Shown here: one piece after another, positions 42,640 to 54,681 of the stretch | How the letters are laid out: each line of letters starts with the position of its first letter | Numbering within the stretch: the first letter of the stretch is position 1 | Source of the DNA: Aureobasidium sp. EXF-3400 | Lineage: Eukaryota > Ascomycota > Dothideomycetes > Dothideales > Saccotheciaceae | NCBI GenBank assembly: GCA_024195585.1 | Contig: SWBL01000097.1 | Span: forward strand, 1-64,000 | DNA: 64,000 bases | Reading direction: 5' to 3' | Program-made: the position numbers and the translations under genes | Notes under the pieces: model-generated | What the model was told of the DNA's origin: nothing | The model's database searches: none | The model's input: the letters and a program-made list of their open reading frames with translations, nothing else

Positions 42640-45118
42640 TCAAAGCATCGTAACCCCATTACCATGTCCAGATAACTCAGGAAAAAGCTGCTCAGGAAAT
42701 AAATCACCCATATCCACCAACATATCTCCTCCAAGTGCATTCCACCAGTCCGTTGGCACCGGCTCTTGCGAAATCTGACAACTAGCTTGACTGGTGGAAA
42801 TATACTTGTCTAGTTGCTGGGAGAAGATGTTGGAGAGAGTGGTGTATAGAGATGCTGCAGATGAACTTGGTAGCCCCCGTGCTATGGCTTCCATGTGTCT
42901 GGTTACAGCGCGTACTTTTGCTGCTGCTGATTCGATGACTTCTGGGGGTAGGCAACCGCGAGTGGTGGCCTGTGGGTGATGATTAAAGTTCTCTTCTATA
43001 TCTAATTGGGAAAGAGAGCAGTGACTTACAAACAGTATCTCGCTTGATGCGTGGCAAATCATGATAAGTTGATTGTTGTGAGTACCATACATATGCTTGA
43101 GTAAAATCGGGTCAGTGAGAATGAGGTTTAAAGACCTGCATGCGACATCGACGGTTTGGCGAGAGATCTTGCATGGATGCATCAGAGATTCCATCGTGTT
43201 GGCGGCAACAAAGTCTCTCAAAGCATTAGCGTTCAAGACGAGAATGCTGTGATCCATGTAGTAAGCGAGTATGGGTAAGTACTCTGCTGAAGAAGATTCA
43301 TCCTGAGAGTCGTCGAGAGAGCATCGCTGTTCTCTAAGAGCTTGGAGAGCAGCAAAGCCTCGTGCTTGCCAATCTTCTATCAGATCTCTGGTCTTGATCA
43401 TATGTTCTCTTTCTTCGAGATACTGCATCTGCGAGGGTTCTGTCAGGCTGTGATCCATAGATTGTTTGACCTAATACTCACAAGAAGAATTCGCATCTCG
43501 ACCACACCGCTGATGACGCGATCGAAAGGACAAGCCATCGGTTTCTTCCACCACTCTGATATGGATTCAGAGATCTCTGATCGACCGACATTCATCACGC
43601 GTCCGGTGACAATGCCAAAGCTCTTTTCAGCAAAGAAGGCAGCAAGCCATGTTCTCTCAATGTTTCGGTAAAAACGTTCTTTGAAGTTTGAGCTCGCTGT
43701 CGAAGAAGTGTATGTTGCGACCAGATCTGTGACAGACTTGGCTTTGTTGAGGCCTAGTTCTCTGGCTATTAAGATGGCCTTCACGCAAGGTCAGCGTGGA
43801 ACGGTGGAACGGAGGAATTGGTTCTTACATGGCTTATGTGCAACCAATACGGATCATCCTTTTGTGTCTCATGAACCGGTGACCAATATTCCATGGTAAA
43901 GATAGCTTGAATGGTTTCCACGGATTTGACAGACGTTGCTATCGACCATTTGATGTTGCTTTCTGCCAGAGCTAGTAGATTAGGGTACAACAATCGATCT
44001 CTCTGATTATCTGAAATCGCGCACCCTAGTGCACAAACGACAGAGAACAAGGTGAAAGACAGTGGTCTCACGTTTTCCGATGTAAGGAGGATAGGGTCCA
44101 GCAGACATACGAGCGGGTTCCGAATCTTGAAGAATCTAGCAGAGTTAATCAGCCATACTCCCTTCGAAACATTTCACAAGTGTAGACTTACAAGTCAAAA
44201 TACCTCTCAGCATCATTGTCGTTAATGATACGAGAACTGATCGGATCGCAAGTCAAGGAGCTGAGCCTCAACGGAGCGTTGAGAGGCTGTGAAGCCAAAA
44301 CTTGCCAGTCTTTCTGTGACAAAGAACTAGGCTCTGATAGGAGCGGGCAATTAGTATTCTGGTGGTAGGTGGAGAGCTGGCCAACATACTGAAATACTTG
44401 ATTAACCGTTGCGTAGAAATGCGAGAAAGCCATGCATTGCTTGTATCGTCCAGCGAACGTTCTTCATGATGTGTTGGAGAGGAATCTACAATGTGGAGAG
44501 ATGCTAGCCTTTCGGTTTCCACGGCATCGGCGAGAATATGTAAGGGCGATACAAGTGAGCTTCCAGAGTCGCCGTTATTACGATTGTACTCCACTTGCTG
44601 GTCGTCTGGATTGGTGATGGTGTATGCCACTGAGGTGTCCCTGGTCGTAGGCGAGTGTACTGTGGAATCTCCTCCACTGTGTGCGTCCGTGATAGGGCCA
44701 GCAGGTTGCAGGTTTCGTGATGAAGCCAAGATAGCAGCAATCACTTGTTCACCAACCGGAGACTCATGGATACGTTGCAAAAGCTTCTCGACTGTGTCGG
44801 GTTTACTGTCCATGTGAGAGAAGATCACACAAATGGTAGAGTTCGACTTACTTGACACTCCCTTGTTTTCGGCCTCGATTAGAAATTTGAGGATACTCGC
44901 ATCGTCTTTGCTGTGAGATACATCTCGTGCTACAACATTGTCAGAAGTTGCGATCATGTTCCAGTAAATTGCAAATACCATGGACTCTGCCTATCGCATT
45001 TTTGTCTTGATGATCGGCAATTAAAGCATGCTGTACGGTGAAGATGGAGCCGCTCTCCGGGTGCTGACGCTACTGTATGGCTGGTCCGCTGCTCAGAATG
45101 GGATGGACTTTCGCTCAT
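42640..45118 (-). CDS. Zn(II)2Cys6 transcription factor with fungal_trans domain, eight exons
   Basis: Exons: 45118-44979, 44929-44852, 44805-44398, 44326-44192, 44135-43829, 43778-43482, 43428-43030 and 42969-42640; 697 residues. The zinc cluster is split by intron 1: ACFNCRSSRQKCDRQSP joins CTRCISQQRRCEYPQ only after a 49-nt intron is removed, and the codon for the fourth Cys spans the junction. A coiled-coil dimerisation segment (VEKLLQRIHESPVGEQVIAAIL) follows. The regulatory domain (FFKIRNPLVCLLDP, SVKSVETIQAIFTMEYW, ILIARELGLN, ERTWLAAFF) is of PF04082 type. The last intron (43029-42970) is 60 nt and in frame. The targets are unknown. A uORF overlaps its start codon. Confidence 0.88.
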
Positions 45119-45141
45119 ATCTGCAACTGGCACTCTTCCAT
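45115..45141 (-). promoter_or_regulatory. Eight-codon uORF overlapping the regulator's start codon
   Basis: ATG at 45141 opens MEECQLQI and stops at TGA (45117-45115). The TGA overlaps the main start codon as ATGA. This geometry allows termination-reinitiation or translational damping, if the transcript starts upstream of 45141. Confidence 0.5.
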
Positions 45142-45585
45142 GATTTTATGGTGAAGCCGAAAAATCTGAACAATCACGATTGGTAGAGAAATATGTTCGA
45201 CGCTAGGGAGGGGAAAGTACGATCTAGAGTTGACCTCGTTTTAGGGCTTTATATTGAGAACGCGTCGAGAACAACCATTGAGAACAGCTCTATGAAGAAT
45301 GTTGGGAACGCCCACTCAGAGCGCTTTATTTGCAGTCAATCCAATGAAGAAATGTGAATTGGAGGTCTGCCTTTCCACTAAGGCTGACAGGTACCTTTAC
45401 TAGGTCAATTTTGTGATTGTAGATATTACCGGACCAAGCTAACTATATGCTCCTACCTGTCTGTTACCGAATCCCAGGTCCTTGATAATCATTATAAGAA
45501 TAAAACTCGTGACTCCGTGCGCAATGCTGTTCTATGAGAATGAGGATGACGCTTTGTGTGTTGTTTCCACTGCTGGTATATGCTT
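45119..45585. other. Promoter of the eight-exon regulator
   Basis: 467 bp between the regulator start and the CHS7 3' end. Apart from the short uORF it shows no feature. Confidence 0.5.
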
Positions 45586-46643
45586 TTAGATGCCGTTGGA
45601 GCTTCCGTACATGGACTGTTGGCGAGGAGCTTGGTGGTACAGGCTGTCGTATTCGCTATCCATGTACATGGTGGCTCTTTTTTCTTCCTCGCTGAGGAGT
45701 TGGGCCTTGAGGTCCCAGTTGTTGACTCTGGCGCCAACGGAGAATTCGAGATCTTCTTTAGTGATGGAGTCCCAGAACTGTTGCAAAAGCGTTAGTACAG
45801 AACCAGCAGGAAGAGAAGACAGAAGGATATGCTTACCTTGTAGATCATCATGACTGCAAGAAGGTTACAGACAGTGGCAAATACAAGACCATCCATGTAG
45901 TGGGCGATGCCCTCACAGACAGCCTTGCCGAATGCGTAAATGAGGACCTGGCCGACAACGAGGAAGAAGACGCCAAAGGCAATGTGACCCAGTGGCCATC
46001 TATCTTGAAGAGTTCCCACAACAAGCAGAACCTGCATGACAGTGTAGACTGCAAGGAATATGGCGCTAAAAATATAGAGGACGACGAAGAGGCCAACAGT
46101 GTTGTCAGGACCCAACCCGGCCCAGCCTTGGAAGGTCAAGATGCTGATGATGAAAGTGATGGCGAACATGGTGGCCGAGCAGATTCTGAGCAACCAGACA
46201 CTCAGGAATGTGCCATCTTCGTACAGCTGGAAGCCGACGAAGCCGGCGATCATGAGAGAAACGCAAGTGGCGGAAGCGAGACCATTCTGCACAGCAACAA
46301 ACCAGGGATATGCGCTGGAACCAGGAGGGACGACACCGCAGTCGACGAGCAGCGAGACGATGGTAAGCAGAAAGTAGCCCCAGAAGAAACTGATGATCTC
46401 CTTGCGACCGACAGCGGTGAACTTGCTGCGAACGTGGACGATCATGATGACAGTCATGAGCAGAGCGCAGATATGGGCGATGCCAGCAGCGCCCTGGAAG
46501 ATGACCGTGTTGGCCACCTCGATTGTGCGAGAGTAGCAGGCAGGTTGTATGCCCTTGGTGCCCTTGACACCATTGCTACCGACCATTGTGCATAGTGGCA
46601 GGGCGGCCTGCCTGCATATCGAGTCGAAATCGCCGAAACCCAT
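45586..46643 (-). CDS. CHS7: Chitin synthase export chaperone Chs7
   Basis: Two exons (46643-45837, 45777-45586; 59-nt intron with TACTAAC branch) encode 332 residues. The start MGFGDFDSICRQAALPLCTMVG is the family hallmark, so the longer upstream frame is not used. About seven membrane segments follow (ALLMTVIMIVHV, FFWGYFLLTIVSLLVD, VSLMIAGFVGFQLY, and others). The C-terminal cytosolic tail (FWDSITKEDLEF) is family-typical. Chs7 in the ER is needed for chitin synthase III (Chs3) folding and exit. Confidence 0.93.
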
Positions 46644-47486
46644 GCTCCTTTTGTGTGTGTATTTGCCGCGCGTGAATGTGGTGTAGACGCCTTCGGGCGC
46701 AATATGTGATATTCGTAAATGAGCGAGTGAACGAGTGGTGGTATGCAGCGAGCGAGAGGCGAACAAGTTGGTCCCAGACGGTGCTTGTCTCGAGGGGTAA
46801 CAGAAAACCAAAAGCGTGAAACGAAACGCTCGTCCTGGTTGCTTCGTGTTTCTCAATCTATTTTCAGGCACATGATGCCAACACTTTTCCCAGAGACCCT
46901 GCAGCCGCAGCCGCACCGAGCAACCAGTCTTGGCACGCTTTCTGATTTGCACCTTCCGCCGTCCGGCGTGGACTCTTACACCATGTCCATTGATGATAGA
47001 ATACCCATCATAATCGTTTTCTGCAAGGATACTCGCTCGATACCGAAACAAAAGGCAATATACACCATGATCACGATGGACCCAGGAGACTTTCAATCAA
47101 AATCCGAAACATGATTTTGCACAGCAATCGCTCCCCCACAAGCCACAAAACTAGAAATCGTGGGGACCTCATGGAGAAATCGGTGGGCATGAGGCCTACT
47201 TCGTGGGTTCACTCACTGCGGGGTATTTTCATACTTTCTACTCCCGTTACATGGCATTTGCATATTTGTACGCCAAAAGGTCTGTCGTGGTAGGTCATCG
47301 TAACTCGGATACGGCAGCCATGACTTCCGACGGCTCCACATACATCGTGCCCACATGTCCTTGGAACCATGCACTACATCTTGCTGGGTCTGGATGCTGT
47401 GTCTCCTAATCTTCAAGCATGTATAAAGTCTGCGTCGTGCCTCTTTCTGATATGGCTGTGTACAAGCCTATCTGTCATCGCTGACC
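46644..47486. promoter_or_regulatory. Divergent promoter, CHS7 / P450
   Basis: 843 bp between divergent start codons. The open frames here are short and unrecognised. It likely includes long 5' leaders. Confidence 0.5.
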
Positions 47487-49005
47487 ATGGCTCAATTCTC
47501 TTACTCCAATCTGGTGTGGATCTATCTCGCTGTTACCGCCCTCTACATCTCATACAAGGTGCGTCAATTTTCTGTTTTCTAAGCCGTCCTTCTTACATTG
47601 TTAGGTTGTTTACAGAGCTTTCTTCACTCCTCTTCGTGGCATACCAGGACCATGGCACGCTGCCTTCGTGAACTGGCGATTGAAGATAGCAGTCCTCGGT
47701 GGCCGCCGAGCAGACTACATACACGAACTCCATCAAAAGTACGGTCCAATCGTACGCATCACACCCAATGAAGTCGCCATCAACGACCCAGCCAGTTTCA
47801 AGGACATCCACAAGATCGGCTCTGGTTTCAACAAGACCAACTGGTATGAGTACCTGAACACCAATGGCGTTGGCAAATGTCCTGGTGTCTTCAACATGAC
47901 CAACCCGAAAGAACATGCTGCGAGAAGGAAGTTGTTGGCCAAAGGCTTCAGTCAGAGACACCTGCGTGAGCAATGGGAAGATGTTGTTCGTGAAAAGGTC
48001 GATCTGGCAGTCGCTCGCATCAAAGCCGATGCCACTTCCGGAACGGCAGATGTGCTTAAATGGTGGACATATCTCGCCACAGATGTCTCTGCCCACCTGA
48101 TGTTTGGCGAATCTTTTCACATGCTCGAAAGTGGTGAGAGAGTACCATACATTGTAGCTTTGGAAAAAGCCACCATATGCTCTGCCATCAGCTGGGAATT
48201 GCCTCTGGTATACTGGATAGGACGCAGATTGCCTTTTGCGGCTATGAGAAACATCTTCTACGCCAACAGTGTATTACTCGAGCAAGGACGTCTAGCCGTC
48301 AAAAACAGCAAAGCTCAAGAATTCGGCACGTCGAACATCTTTGCCACAGCCGTCAGTGAAGCCGAAAAAGGCGATGGAGCCTTAACCGACGAAGACATAC
48401 AAACAGAAGCCGGCAATCTAATCGTCGCTGGTTCCGATACCACGGGCATCACACTCACATACCTAACCTGGTGTGTGTTGAAGCAACCCGCACTACAAGC
48501 CGCCCTCGAACAAGAAGTCAGCAACACCGAGGCCTCACTCACCGACTCTTCACTAGAAAAACTTCCACTCCTCAATGCCGTGATTGAAGAGACCTTACGT
48601 CTCTATGGCGCCGCACCAGCCACCCTCCCCCGCCTAACACCCAAAGGCGGCGCAACATTCAAAGACCACTTCATCCCCGCCGGCACAATCGTAGGCACAC
48701 AGAGCTACTCCCTTCATCGCGACCCCTCTCTCTTCCCCAATCCAGACACCTTCGACCATACGCGTTGGTTACCACCCAACGAGCTTTCTCCTCTGGCTAA
48801 AGCAGTATTCTCGCCTTTTGGTGCTGGATCAAGGGTTTGTATCGGTGTGCATCTCGCTCGTATGGAGTTAAGATTGGCGGCTGCGAAGTTCTTTAGAGAG
48901 TGTAGGGGTGCGAGGTTGGGGGTGGAGACGACGGATAAGAGTATGAAGCCTGTGAACTTCTTCCTCATCACACCGCAGGCACATAAGTGCGAGATTGTTA
49001 TGTAG
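47487..49005 (+). CDS. Membrane-anchored cytochrome P450 monooxygenase
   Basis: Two exons (47487-47558, 47605-49005; 46-nt intron) encode 490 residues. Exon 1 carries the N-terminal membrane anchor (LVWIYLAVTALYISY). Exon 2 begins with VVYRAFF and the proline hinge PLRGIPGPWHA. The oxygen-binding I-helix AGSDTTGITLTYL, the ExxR motif (EETLRLYGAAPATLPR) and the haem loop FGAGSRVCIGVHLARMEL are all intact. The layout resembles microsomal class II P450s of fungal secondary metabolism and detoxification, but no biosynthetic neighbours are present, so I cannot assign a substrate. Confidence 0.88.
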
Positions 49006-49296
49006 ATCATGAGGATATGAAGTTGGTTTTGCTGAGTTTCTACTTCGTTAACCGTTCTTCTTGTAGTTGGTTCGGTGATGTTACATTGCTGGGACTGATA
49101 TCCACATCGAATTCTCATGTTTGATTAAAGATATCATGGAGAACACCGAGCGACCCAGACGAAAACGGCTCTCGGAGGCAAGGCAAAGATACGGAAGTAA
49201 AAAGGAAATAGTATTGATACGAAAAGAAAAAAAAAGGTATAAACAACCTCAATGCCAACAAACGCCAAAATTTTACAAGCTAATGCTTCTCTACAT

Positions 49297-52200
49297 CTAC
49301 TCATCCATCTCCTCATCATCTCCATTCTGCATCTTATCAACAAAGGCCTTAGCTCTCGCCTTCACAGCATCAACATTCTTCACATCCCCCAACTCCTCTT
49401 CAAACTCCAACCACCTCTTAAACACAAACCTCGCACGACGCTTCTTCATTTTACCTCCAGCCATACGCTCAAATAATCCTCTAACTCTCTCCACATCTTC
49501 TTTCTTGCCGCTTTGCTTGGCGAAGCTGCGTTCAAGATCACACCACATGTCCCAGCCTTGTGTCCATTTCGTCCACTGCGCGAGCATGGATTCGAAAATC
49601 GTACGGGCGCGCTCGGGTTCGCCGGTGGAGGTGCGGAACTCGAGGGCTGCGAATTTGGCGGTGAGGTTGCGGTGATCGTGGGAAGGTACGGATTGCAAAG
49701 CGCGAGGCAGCAATGCGCGGGCGTTGGTTGCTTGATCGCGTTTCTCGAAGAGGAAAGTTGCGTAGTTGAGCCAGAGGTTAGGGTTTGTACGGAAAGATTT
49801 AGTCGCAGCCATTGCGTCGAAGATTTTTTCGGCGGCGCGCAGGTCGCCGGAGGATGTGTAGATGGCAGCTAGCTTTTCGTGCATGGCGAAGCTATCTTGC
49901 ACTTTGCAGGATTCCTTGAAGGTGGATTCGACAGTATCGGCATCGCCATAGGCGACTTCCAAGTTCAGGAGGGCGACCCAGATGTTTTGCTTTTCGTCTT
50001 GCTCGCGGAGGTGGATGGTGCGGAGGGCGCGTTGACCGATGTCGCGGGCTTTTTGGACTTCGGAGAGACCGAGTTGGAAGGCCATGTATTGGATCCAGAG
50101 TGATGAGTCCGATGGAGATGTGAGTAGCATGCGTTCAAAGTCGGCGACTGACTGAGGGCCGTTGGCATCAAGGTCGCCAGTCTGATCGACTTGGATGGCA
50201 GCCTTGCGCTTACGCTTCTTGAGGGGTGCGGATGCTTCTTCGGCGTCTGAAATGGCGCCGTCGTTGTCGAGAGCAGAAGCACCGCTCCAATCGAAGCCGG
50301 AAGTGGTGAGACCGCCGAGGATAGACTTGCGGGTAGGTACATCGTCCTCGCTCATCTCATCGTCTGATGCGGCTTCTTCGTCGCTTTCCATGTCTTGTAC
50401 GTTCGACATGTCAACGTCGACGCCGTCGTCGGACTCTGAAGCGTCGTCATCAAGAGCAACGCCCTCGCCCTCGGACTCATCTTCCTCGTCGTCATCTTCC
50501 ATCTCATCATCGCCATCAAGATCCTTGAAGTACGAGGCCTTCAGACCGAAACTGATACGACGCTTCTCAGTGTCAATGTGCAAGACCTTGGCCTTGACAA
50601 GATCACCAGCATCGTAAAGCTTCTTGACGTCTTCCACGGCAGAGTCGGCAATCTGACTCTTGTGGCAAAGACCACTGACACGAGGAATAGTGTTATCGAC
50701 GTCGATGAAGACACCAAAGTCCTCGACCTTTCTAACTTTACCAGTGACGAATTGGCCGACCTTGAGATCGGCGAAGGAGTTGGCAGGAACGTAATCCTTG
50801 TCGACGTGAGACTGCTTCAAGCTCATCTGGACGTGGTTGAGGTTCGCATCGATCTGCAAAATCTTACCCTTGACGAGCTGGTCAATCTCGACTGCTGACT
50901 TCCACTCCTTGACGAACTGGTCTGACAGATCAGAAATACGAACGAAAGCATCGATACGAGGGCCAAGATTGACGATAACACCCTTGTCTGTGACAGCCTT
51001 GACGAAACCGCGGACAACATCGTTGACAGCCAACTGGGGAATGGCGGTAATTTGACGGTCCTCGACGGGCAGTGCAGAGCTCAGGACCTTGGAAGGACGC
51101 ATGCTGAGGTAGACACGCTTGTTAGGAAGGTCGACAGCAGAAACGCAGACGCGAACAATATCGCCTCTGGTGTGTGTGGTGGGGTTGGCCTCTGTGAAGT
51201 CATCGGACAATTCGGTCAAAGTGACAATACCAGAGACAGAGTCGCTGAGCTGGACAATGACGTTACGCTCGCTGACCTTGGTCACCTTTCCGGCAAGAAT
51301 TTGACCGTCAGTAAGAGTCTTGAGGGTGACGGGAGCTGACGAGGCGGCAGAAGCGGCAACCAGATCCAGACGGTTGGCAGCAGCATCGACATTCTTGACC
51401 TTGACGCGGATGGCGGAACCAACGGGGAAGTTCTTGGGAATGTCCTGGAGCAGAGAAACATCATCCGAAACGTCGAGCAGATCAATACGACCACGGACGT
51501 TAGGAGACAAGTTGGCCCATAAGCACTTGTCACCGATGTTGTTGACGTAAGCAATCCACGTAGAGTCGACCTTGACTTGATCAAGAGTCAAAATGTCAGA
51601 CTCGGACTTCAGAGTGGTGTTGGTCTTGGCAGTAAGCTCAAGAACGGGAACGCGAGAGTGGCGGTGGGTAATGGGCAGGAAGCGGTGGTTGCGGGCATCG
51701 TGGATACCGAGGACCTTGACTGGAACGATCTGCTTGGCCTTGAACTTCTGCAAAGGCTTCTTTCTGTCCTTGATGTCTTCCCAGCTGTTGAACACCTCAG
51801 ACACGTCGATGCGACCCTGGATGTTGTCGGCAAGCAAGACGTTGAGTTGGGTGTCCTTTATGGAAACAATACGTGCCTGAGTCTCCTTGCCCAGTGTGAA
51901 ATCAGTGAGGGAAGCGGTGACTCCATCGACTGGGTTGGTAACGGTGGTAGGCACATCGGCTTGGGGCTTCTCCTCCTTCTTCTTCTGTTCGGAAAGAAGG
52001 GTCAGAACAAAGCGCTTGGAATCCTGGTTGACGGAGAGGACTCTAGCTGAGACGGACTGATCTTTGCGCAGACCGAATGCAGGCAAAGCAAGCTTCTCTT
52101 GTGTGATCTGAGTCTTGGGCATGAAACCAACAAGACCAGCGGCGAACTCAACGAATACACCATCGGGTGTGATGTTGCGCACGAAACCACTGACCTCCTG

Positions 52201-54681
52201 GCCTTGTGTGATACTCTTAAACTGACTAACGAGAGTCTTCGAGCTAGCGGCCTTGACCAAAGTAGGCTTGTTGCTCAGGATGACCAAATGTCTTCTGTCC
52301 AGCTTCTCCAAAACGACAAGCTCGTTCAGCTTCTGGCCGACTCTGATCTGCTTCAGAGTAGACCTGTTCTTTGCCTCAGATCCATCGGTAAGATGAGCCA
52401 GACGAAGGGTACCCTTAAGGTTTGAGCCTTCCAAATCAAGCATGACGCTCTCACCAGTAACTTCGGTGACGGATGCGTTGATCAGCTGGCCCTCTTTCAG
52501 GTCACTCCATGCGGACTCCTCGGCCTTTCCGAAAGCAGAGGCATCCTTGCAAGAAACCTTAAGCTCGTTGGCCTCTGCATCAACAGAAAGCGCGTGAACC
52601 ATGACAGTCTGACCTTGTCTGAAGTGTTGAGAAGGATCTGAGATGTATGCCTCGCTCATCTCAGCGACAGGGAGCCATGCTCTGACCTTGCCGTAGAACT
52701 GAACAACAGCACCGTTGGGCTTAATGTTGATGATGGTACCAGGTGCTTCATCTCCAACGTTGATGTCCTCGTACGACTTCCAGATCTTAGCATCGGCGTT
52801 GACAAGAGTCTTCTTGAGGGTCAAGCGAATCTGCTTCCTCTCAGGGTCGACAGTAAGAACACGAGCGGTCACAGGGAAGCCTTCCCTGAACTTCTTTTCG
52901 GGGTGCTGCAACTTCACATCAGCCATGTGCGCCTCAGGCACAAGACCATCGATACCATCGGCGAGTTGAACAAGGACACCAGTGACACCCTTTGCTCCCA
53001 GAATGATCTTCATGACAGAGGCCTTGACGACTTGACCAACCTCAACATCCTCGATACGCAAGAAAGGTTGCTCCAGAACCTTCTGCTCAAGAGAGACATT
53101 GTAGATGCCATCAATAGGGTTAAAACCAAGAACTCTGGCGCGGTGTGTGGATTCAAGCTTGTATTGGCCGATGGTTTCTGAAAGGTTGTCGATCTTCTTC
53201 TCAGAAATTCTAGAAATGTGAGCGAAACCGGGGTTTGAGGAACCAGTAAGCTTAAGGAAAAGACCCATGGCGGGTTCAACGTGCACAACCTGGGCGTCCT
53301 CAACGATCGAGGAAGGACCAATCTTGTCGGCCTTCTTCTCGCTGCCGAGAGCAAAGGCCTTGAAAGTCTTGACATGGTCGAGGAAGGAGATACCGATCTT
53401 CTTGGTCTCTGCTGTGTGGAAAGTGCAAATTACACGAGCCTTGACCTTTGAGCCAATCTTGTACTTCTTGGACACATCGTCCACGCGAGCACCAGCGCCC
53501 GAGTGGATGACATCTGCCGTTGCATCGAGCATACCCATGACCTGTGTGGCAATGCCTCCGCGGCTTGATTCGGTAACCAGGACTTCGACGGCGGTTCCGG
53601 GCAGGAAAGCATCGATGGTGGGGGCGTCAGAAAGACAGTGCTTGGTGATGTCGCCCATCTTTGTGAAATCAGGAGCCAGCTTGATAACCTTGTTGTCCGA
53701 GGCCTTTCCGGTAACAACACAGAGCATGACCTGACCCTCGTGGATCTTGGAGATGTCGAAAACCTTTCCTAGCTCTTTCTTGGAGACGAAACCTCTAACA
53801 GACTCGTCGTCCAGACCGAGATCCATGACCAGACCGTGGTCTTCGACACTGCGAACTGAAGCTTGGATTGTCGAGTGAACGGGCAGATTTGAGGTGCTAA
53901 GGCCAGCGTTTGCTTGTTTTGGGTCGACGGAGAGTTCGATTCTCTTTTTTGATTTGCGCAGACCATTGACAGCAGTCTCGTCGGCGGTCGAGGTAACGAT
54001 AGCTCGGAGCCATTGTCCGACGTGGAATAGCGACTTGAGGTCGAGGTCGTCGTCGTCTTCGTCTTCGCTCTCGTCCTTGGCGTCGTCGTCGGCCTGAGCC
54101 AGCAGGGCCTCGATCTTCTGGTTGACCTTTTCCGAGATTGCCGTCAAGGGAATGAATCCTGTGAGATTGTTGGGGAGAGCAAGAGCAACATCGCGCGACG
54201 TGATGTCGGTGACTTGACCCAGAACCAGAGTTCCGACAGCCATGTTCTTGTAGCTCAGACCATGAATCTTGATTGTGGGTTTCTCGTCTTCGGCGGCTTT
54301 GGCAGCACGCTTGTCGGCCTTTGTCTTTCTCTTCTTCTTGGGTGCAGCACCAGAGTCGGCGCCAGCAGCAGCATCCTCATCCTCGTCGGAGGAGAAGTCG
54401 TCTGATTTTTGCTTCTTTCCTCCAGATTGCTCGAAGAGAACGTCGCGTTCGGCCTGGATCTTGATCTGCTTGTGTTCCAGAGGGGTCAAAACGCTGGCAC
54501 CACCACGAGGGAAGGCGCGCTCTTCTTGTGAAAGGATCGAGGCCTTGACGGGGTTTCTGTCGCCTTGCTCCTTGGTCTCCGGAGGTTGTCTCTTCTTGAC
54601 CGGAGCTGCGGTCGAGCTGTCAGCCTTGGAGCGCTTCACCTCGCGCTCCTCAGTCTGAGCTTTTCTTTTGATGGGAGCCAT
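49297..54681 (-). CDS. RRP5: rRNA biogenesis protein Rrp5
   Basis: One uninterrupted frame of 1794 residues. The start is the ATG at 54681 (MAPIKRKAQTEEREVKR); upstream in-frame codons include no ATG. The N-terminus is basic and acidic low complexity. About a dozen S1 RNA-binding repeats follow (for example VGQWLRAIV, EVGQVVKASVMKI, LKVGQFVTGKVRKVEDFGVF). An acidic spacer precedes the C-terminal ~270 residues of HAT/TPR-like repeats (SSLWIQYMAFQLGLSEVQKARDI, NLWLNYATFLFEK). This two-part layout defines Rrp5, required for both 18S and 5.8S rRNA processing and for pre-60S and pre-40S assembly in the nucleolus. It is divergent from CDT2. Confidence 0.96.
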   Translation of the reverse strand: MAPIKRKAQTEEREVKRSKADSSTAAPVKKRQPPETKEQGDRNPVKASILSQEERAFPRGGASVLTPLEHKQIKIQAERDVLFEQSGGKKQKSDDFSSDEDEDAAAGADSGAAPKKKRKTKADKRAAKAAEDEKPTIKIHGLSYKNMAVGTLVLGQVTDITSRDVALALPNNLTGFIPLTAISEKVNQKIEALLAQADDDAKDESEDEDDDDLDLKSLFHVGQWLRAIVTSTADETAVNGLRKSKKRIELSVDPKQANAGLSTSNLPVHSTIQASVRSVEDHGLVMDLGLDDESVRGFVSKKELGKVFDISKIHEGQVMLCVVTGKASDNKVIKLAPDFTKMGDITKHCLSDAPTIDAFLPGTAVEVLVTESSRGGIATQVMGMLDATADVIHSGAGARVDDVSKKYKIGSKVKARVICTFHTAETKKIGISFLDHVKTFKAFALGSEKKADKIGPSSIVEDAQVVHVEPAMGLFLKLTGSSNPGFAHISRISEKKIDNLSETIGQYKLESTHRARVLGFNPIDGIYNVSLEQKVLEQPFLRIEDVEVGQVVKASVMKIILGAKGVTGVLVQLADGIDGLVPEAHMADVKLQHPEKKFREGFPVTARVLTVDPERKQIRLTLKKTLVNADAKIWKSYEDINVGDEAPGTIINIKPNGAVVQFYGKVRAWLPVAEMSEAYISDPSQHFRQGQTVMVHALSVDAEANELKVSCKDASAFGKAEESAWSDLKEGQLINASVTEVTGESVMLDLEGSNLKGTLRLAHLTDGSEAKNRSTLKQIRVGQKLNELVVLEKLDRRHLVILSNKPTLVKAASSKTLVSQFKSITQGQEVSGFVRNITPDGVFVEFAAGLVGFMPKTQITQEKLALPAFGLRKDQSVSARVLSVNQDSKRFVLTLLSEQKKKEEKPQADVPTTVTNPVDGVTASLTDFTLGKETQARIVSIKDTQLNVLLADNIQGRIDVSEVFNSWEDIKDRKKPLQKFKAKQIVPVKVLGIHDARNHRFLPITHRHSRVPVLELTAKTNTTLKSESDILTLDQVKVDSTWIAYVNNIGDKCLWANLSPNVRGRIDLLDVSDDVSLLQDIPKNFPVGSAIRVKVKNVDAAANRLDLVAASAASSAPVTLKTLTDGQILAGKVTKVSERNVIVQLSDSVSGIVTLTELSDDFTEANPTTHTRGDIVRVCVSAVDLPNKRVYLSMRPSKVLSSALPVEDRQITAIPQLAVNDVVRGFVKAVTDKGVIVNLGPRIDAFVRISDLSDQFVKEWKSAVEIDQLVKGKILQIDANLNHVQMSLKQSHVDKDYVPANSFADLKVGQFVTGKVRKVEDFGVFIDVDNTIPRVSGLCHKSQIADSAVEDVKKLYDAGDLVKAKVLHIDTEKRRISFGLKASYFKDLDGDDEMEDDDEEDESEGEGVALDDDASESDDGVDVDMSNVQDMESDEEAASDDEMSEDDVPTRKSILGGLTTSGFDWSGASALDNDGAISDAEEASAPLKKRKRKAAIQVDQTGDLDANGPQSVADFERMLLTSPSDSSLWIQYMAFQLGLSEVQKARDIGQRALRTIHLREQDEKQNIWVALLNLEVAYGDADTVESTFKESCKVQDSFAMHEKLAAIYTSSGDLRAAEKIFDAMAATKSFRTNPNLWLNYATFLFEKRDQATNARALLPRALQSVPSHDHRNLTAKFAALEFRTSTGEPERARTIFESMLAQWTKWTQGWDMWCDLERSFAKQSGKKEDVERVRGLFERMAGGKMKKRRARFVFKRWLEFEEELGDVKNVDAVKARAKAFVDKMQNGDDEEMDE

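Noticed and set aside
44026..44071. Apparent 46-nt intron (GTGAGA...CTAG) in the eight-exon regulator
   Set aside because: Reading through keeps the frame and gives the family-like SFTLFSVVCALG stretch. Splicing would break the frame.
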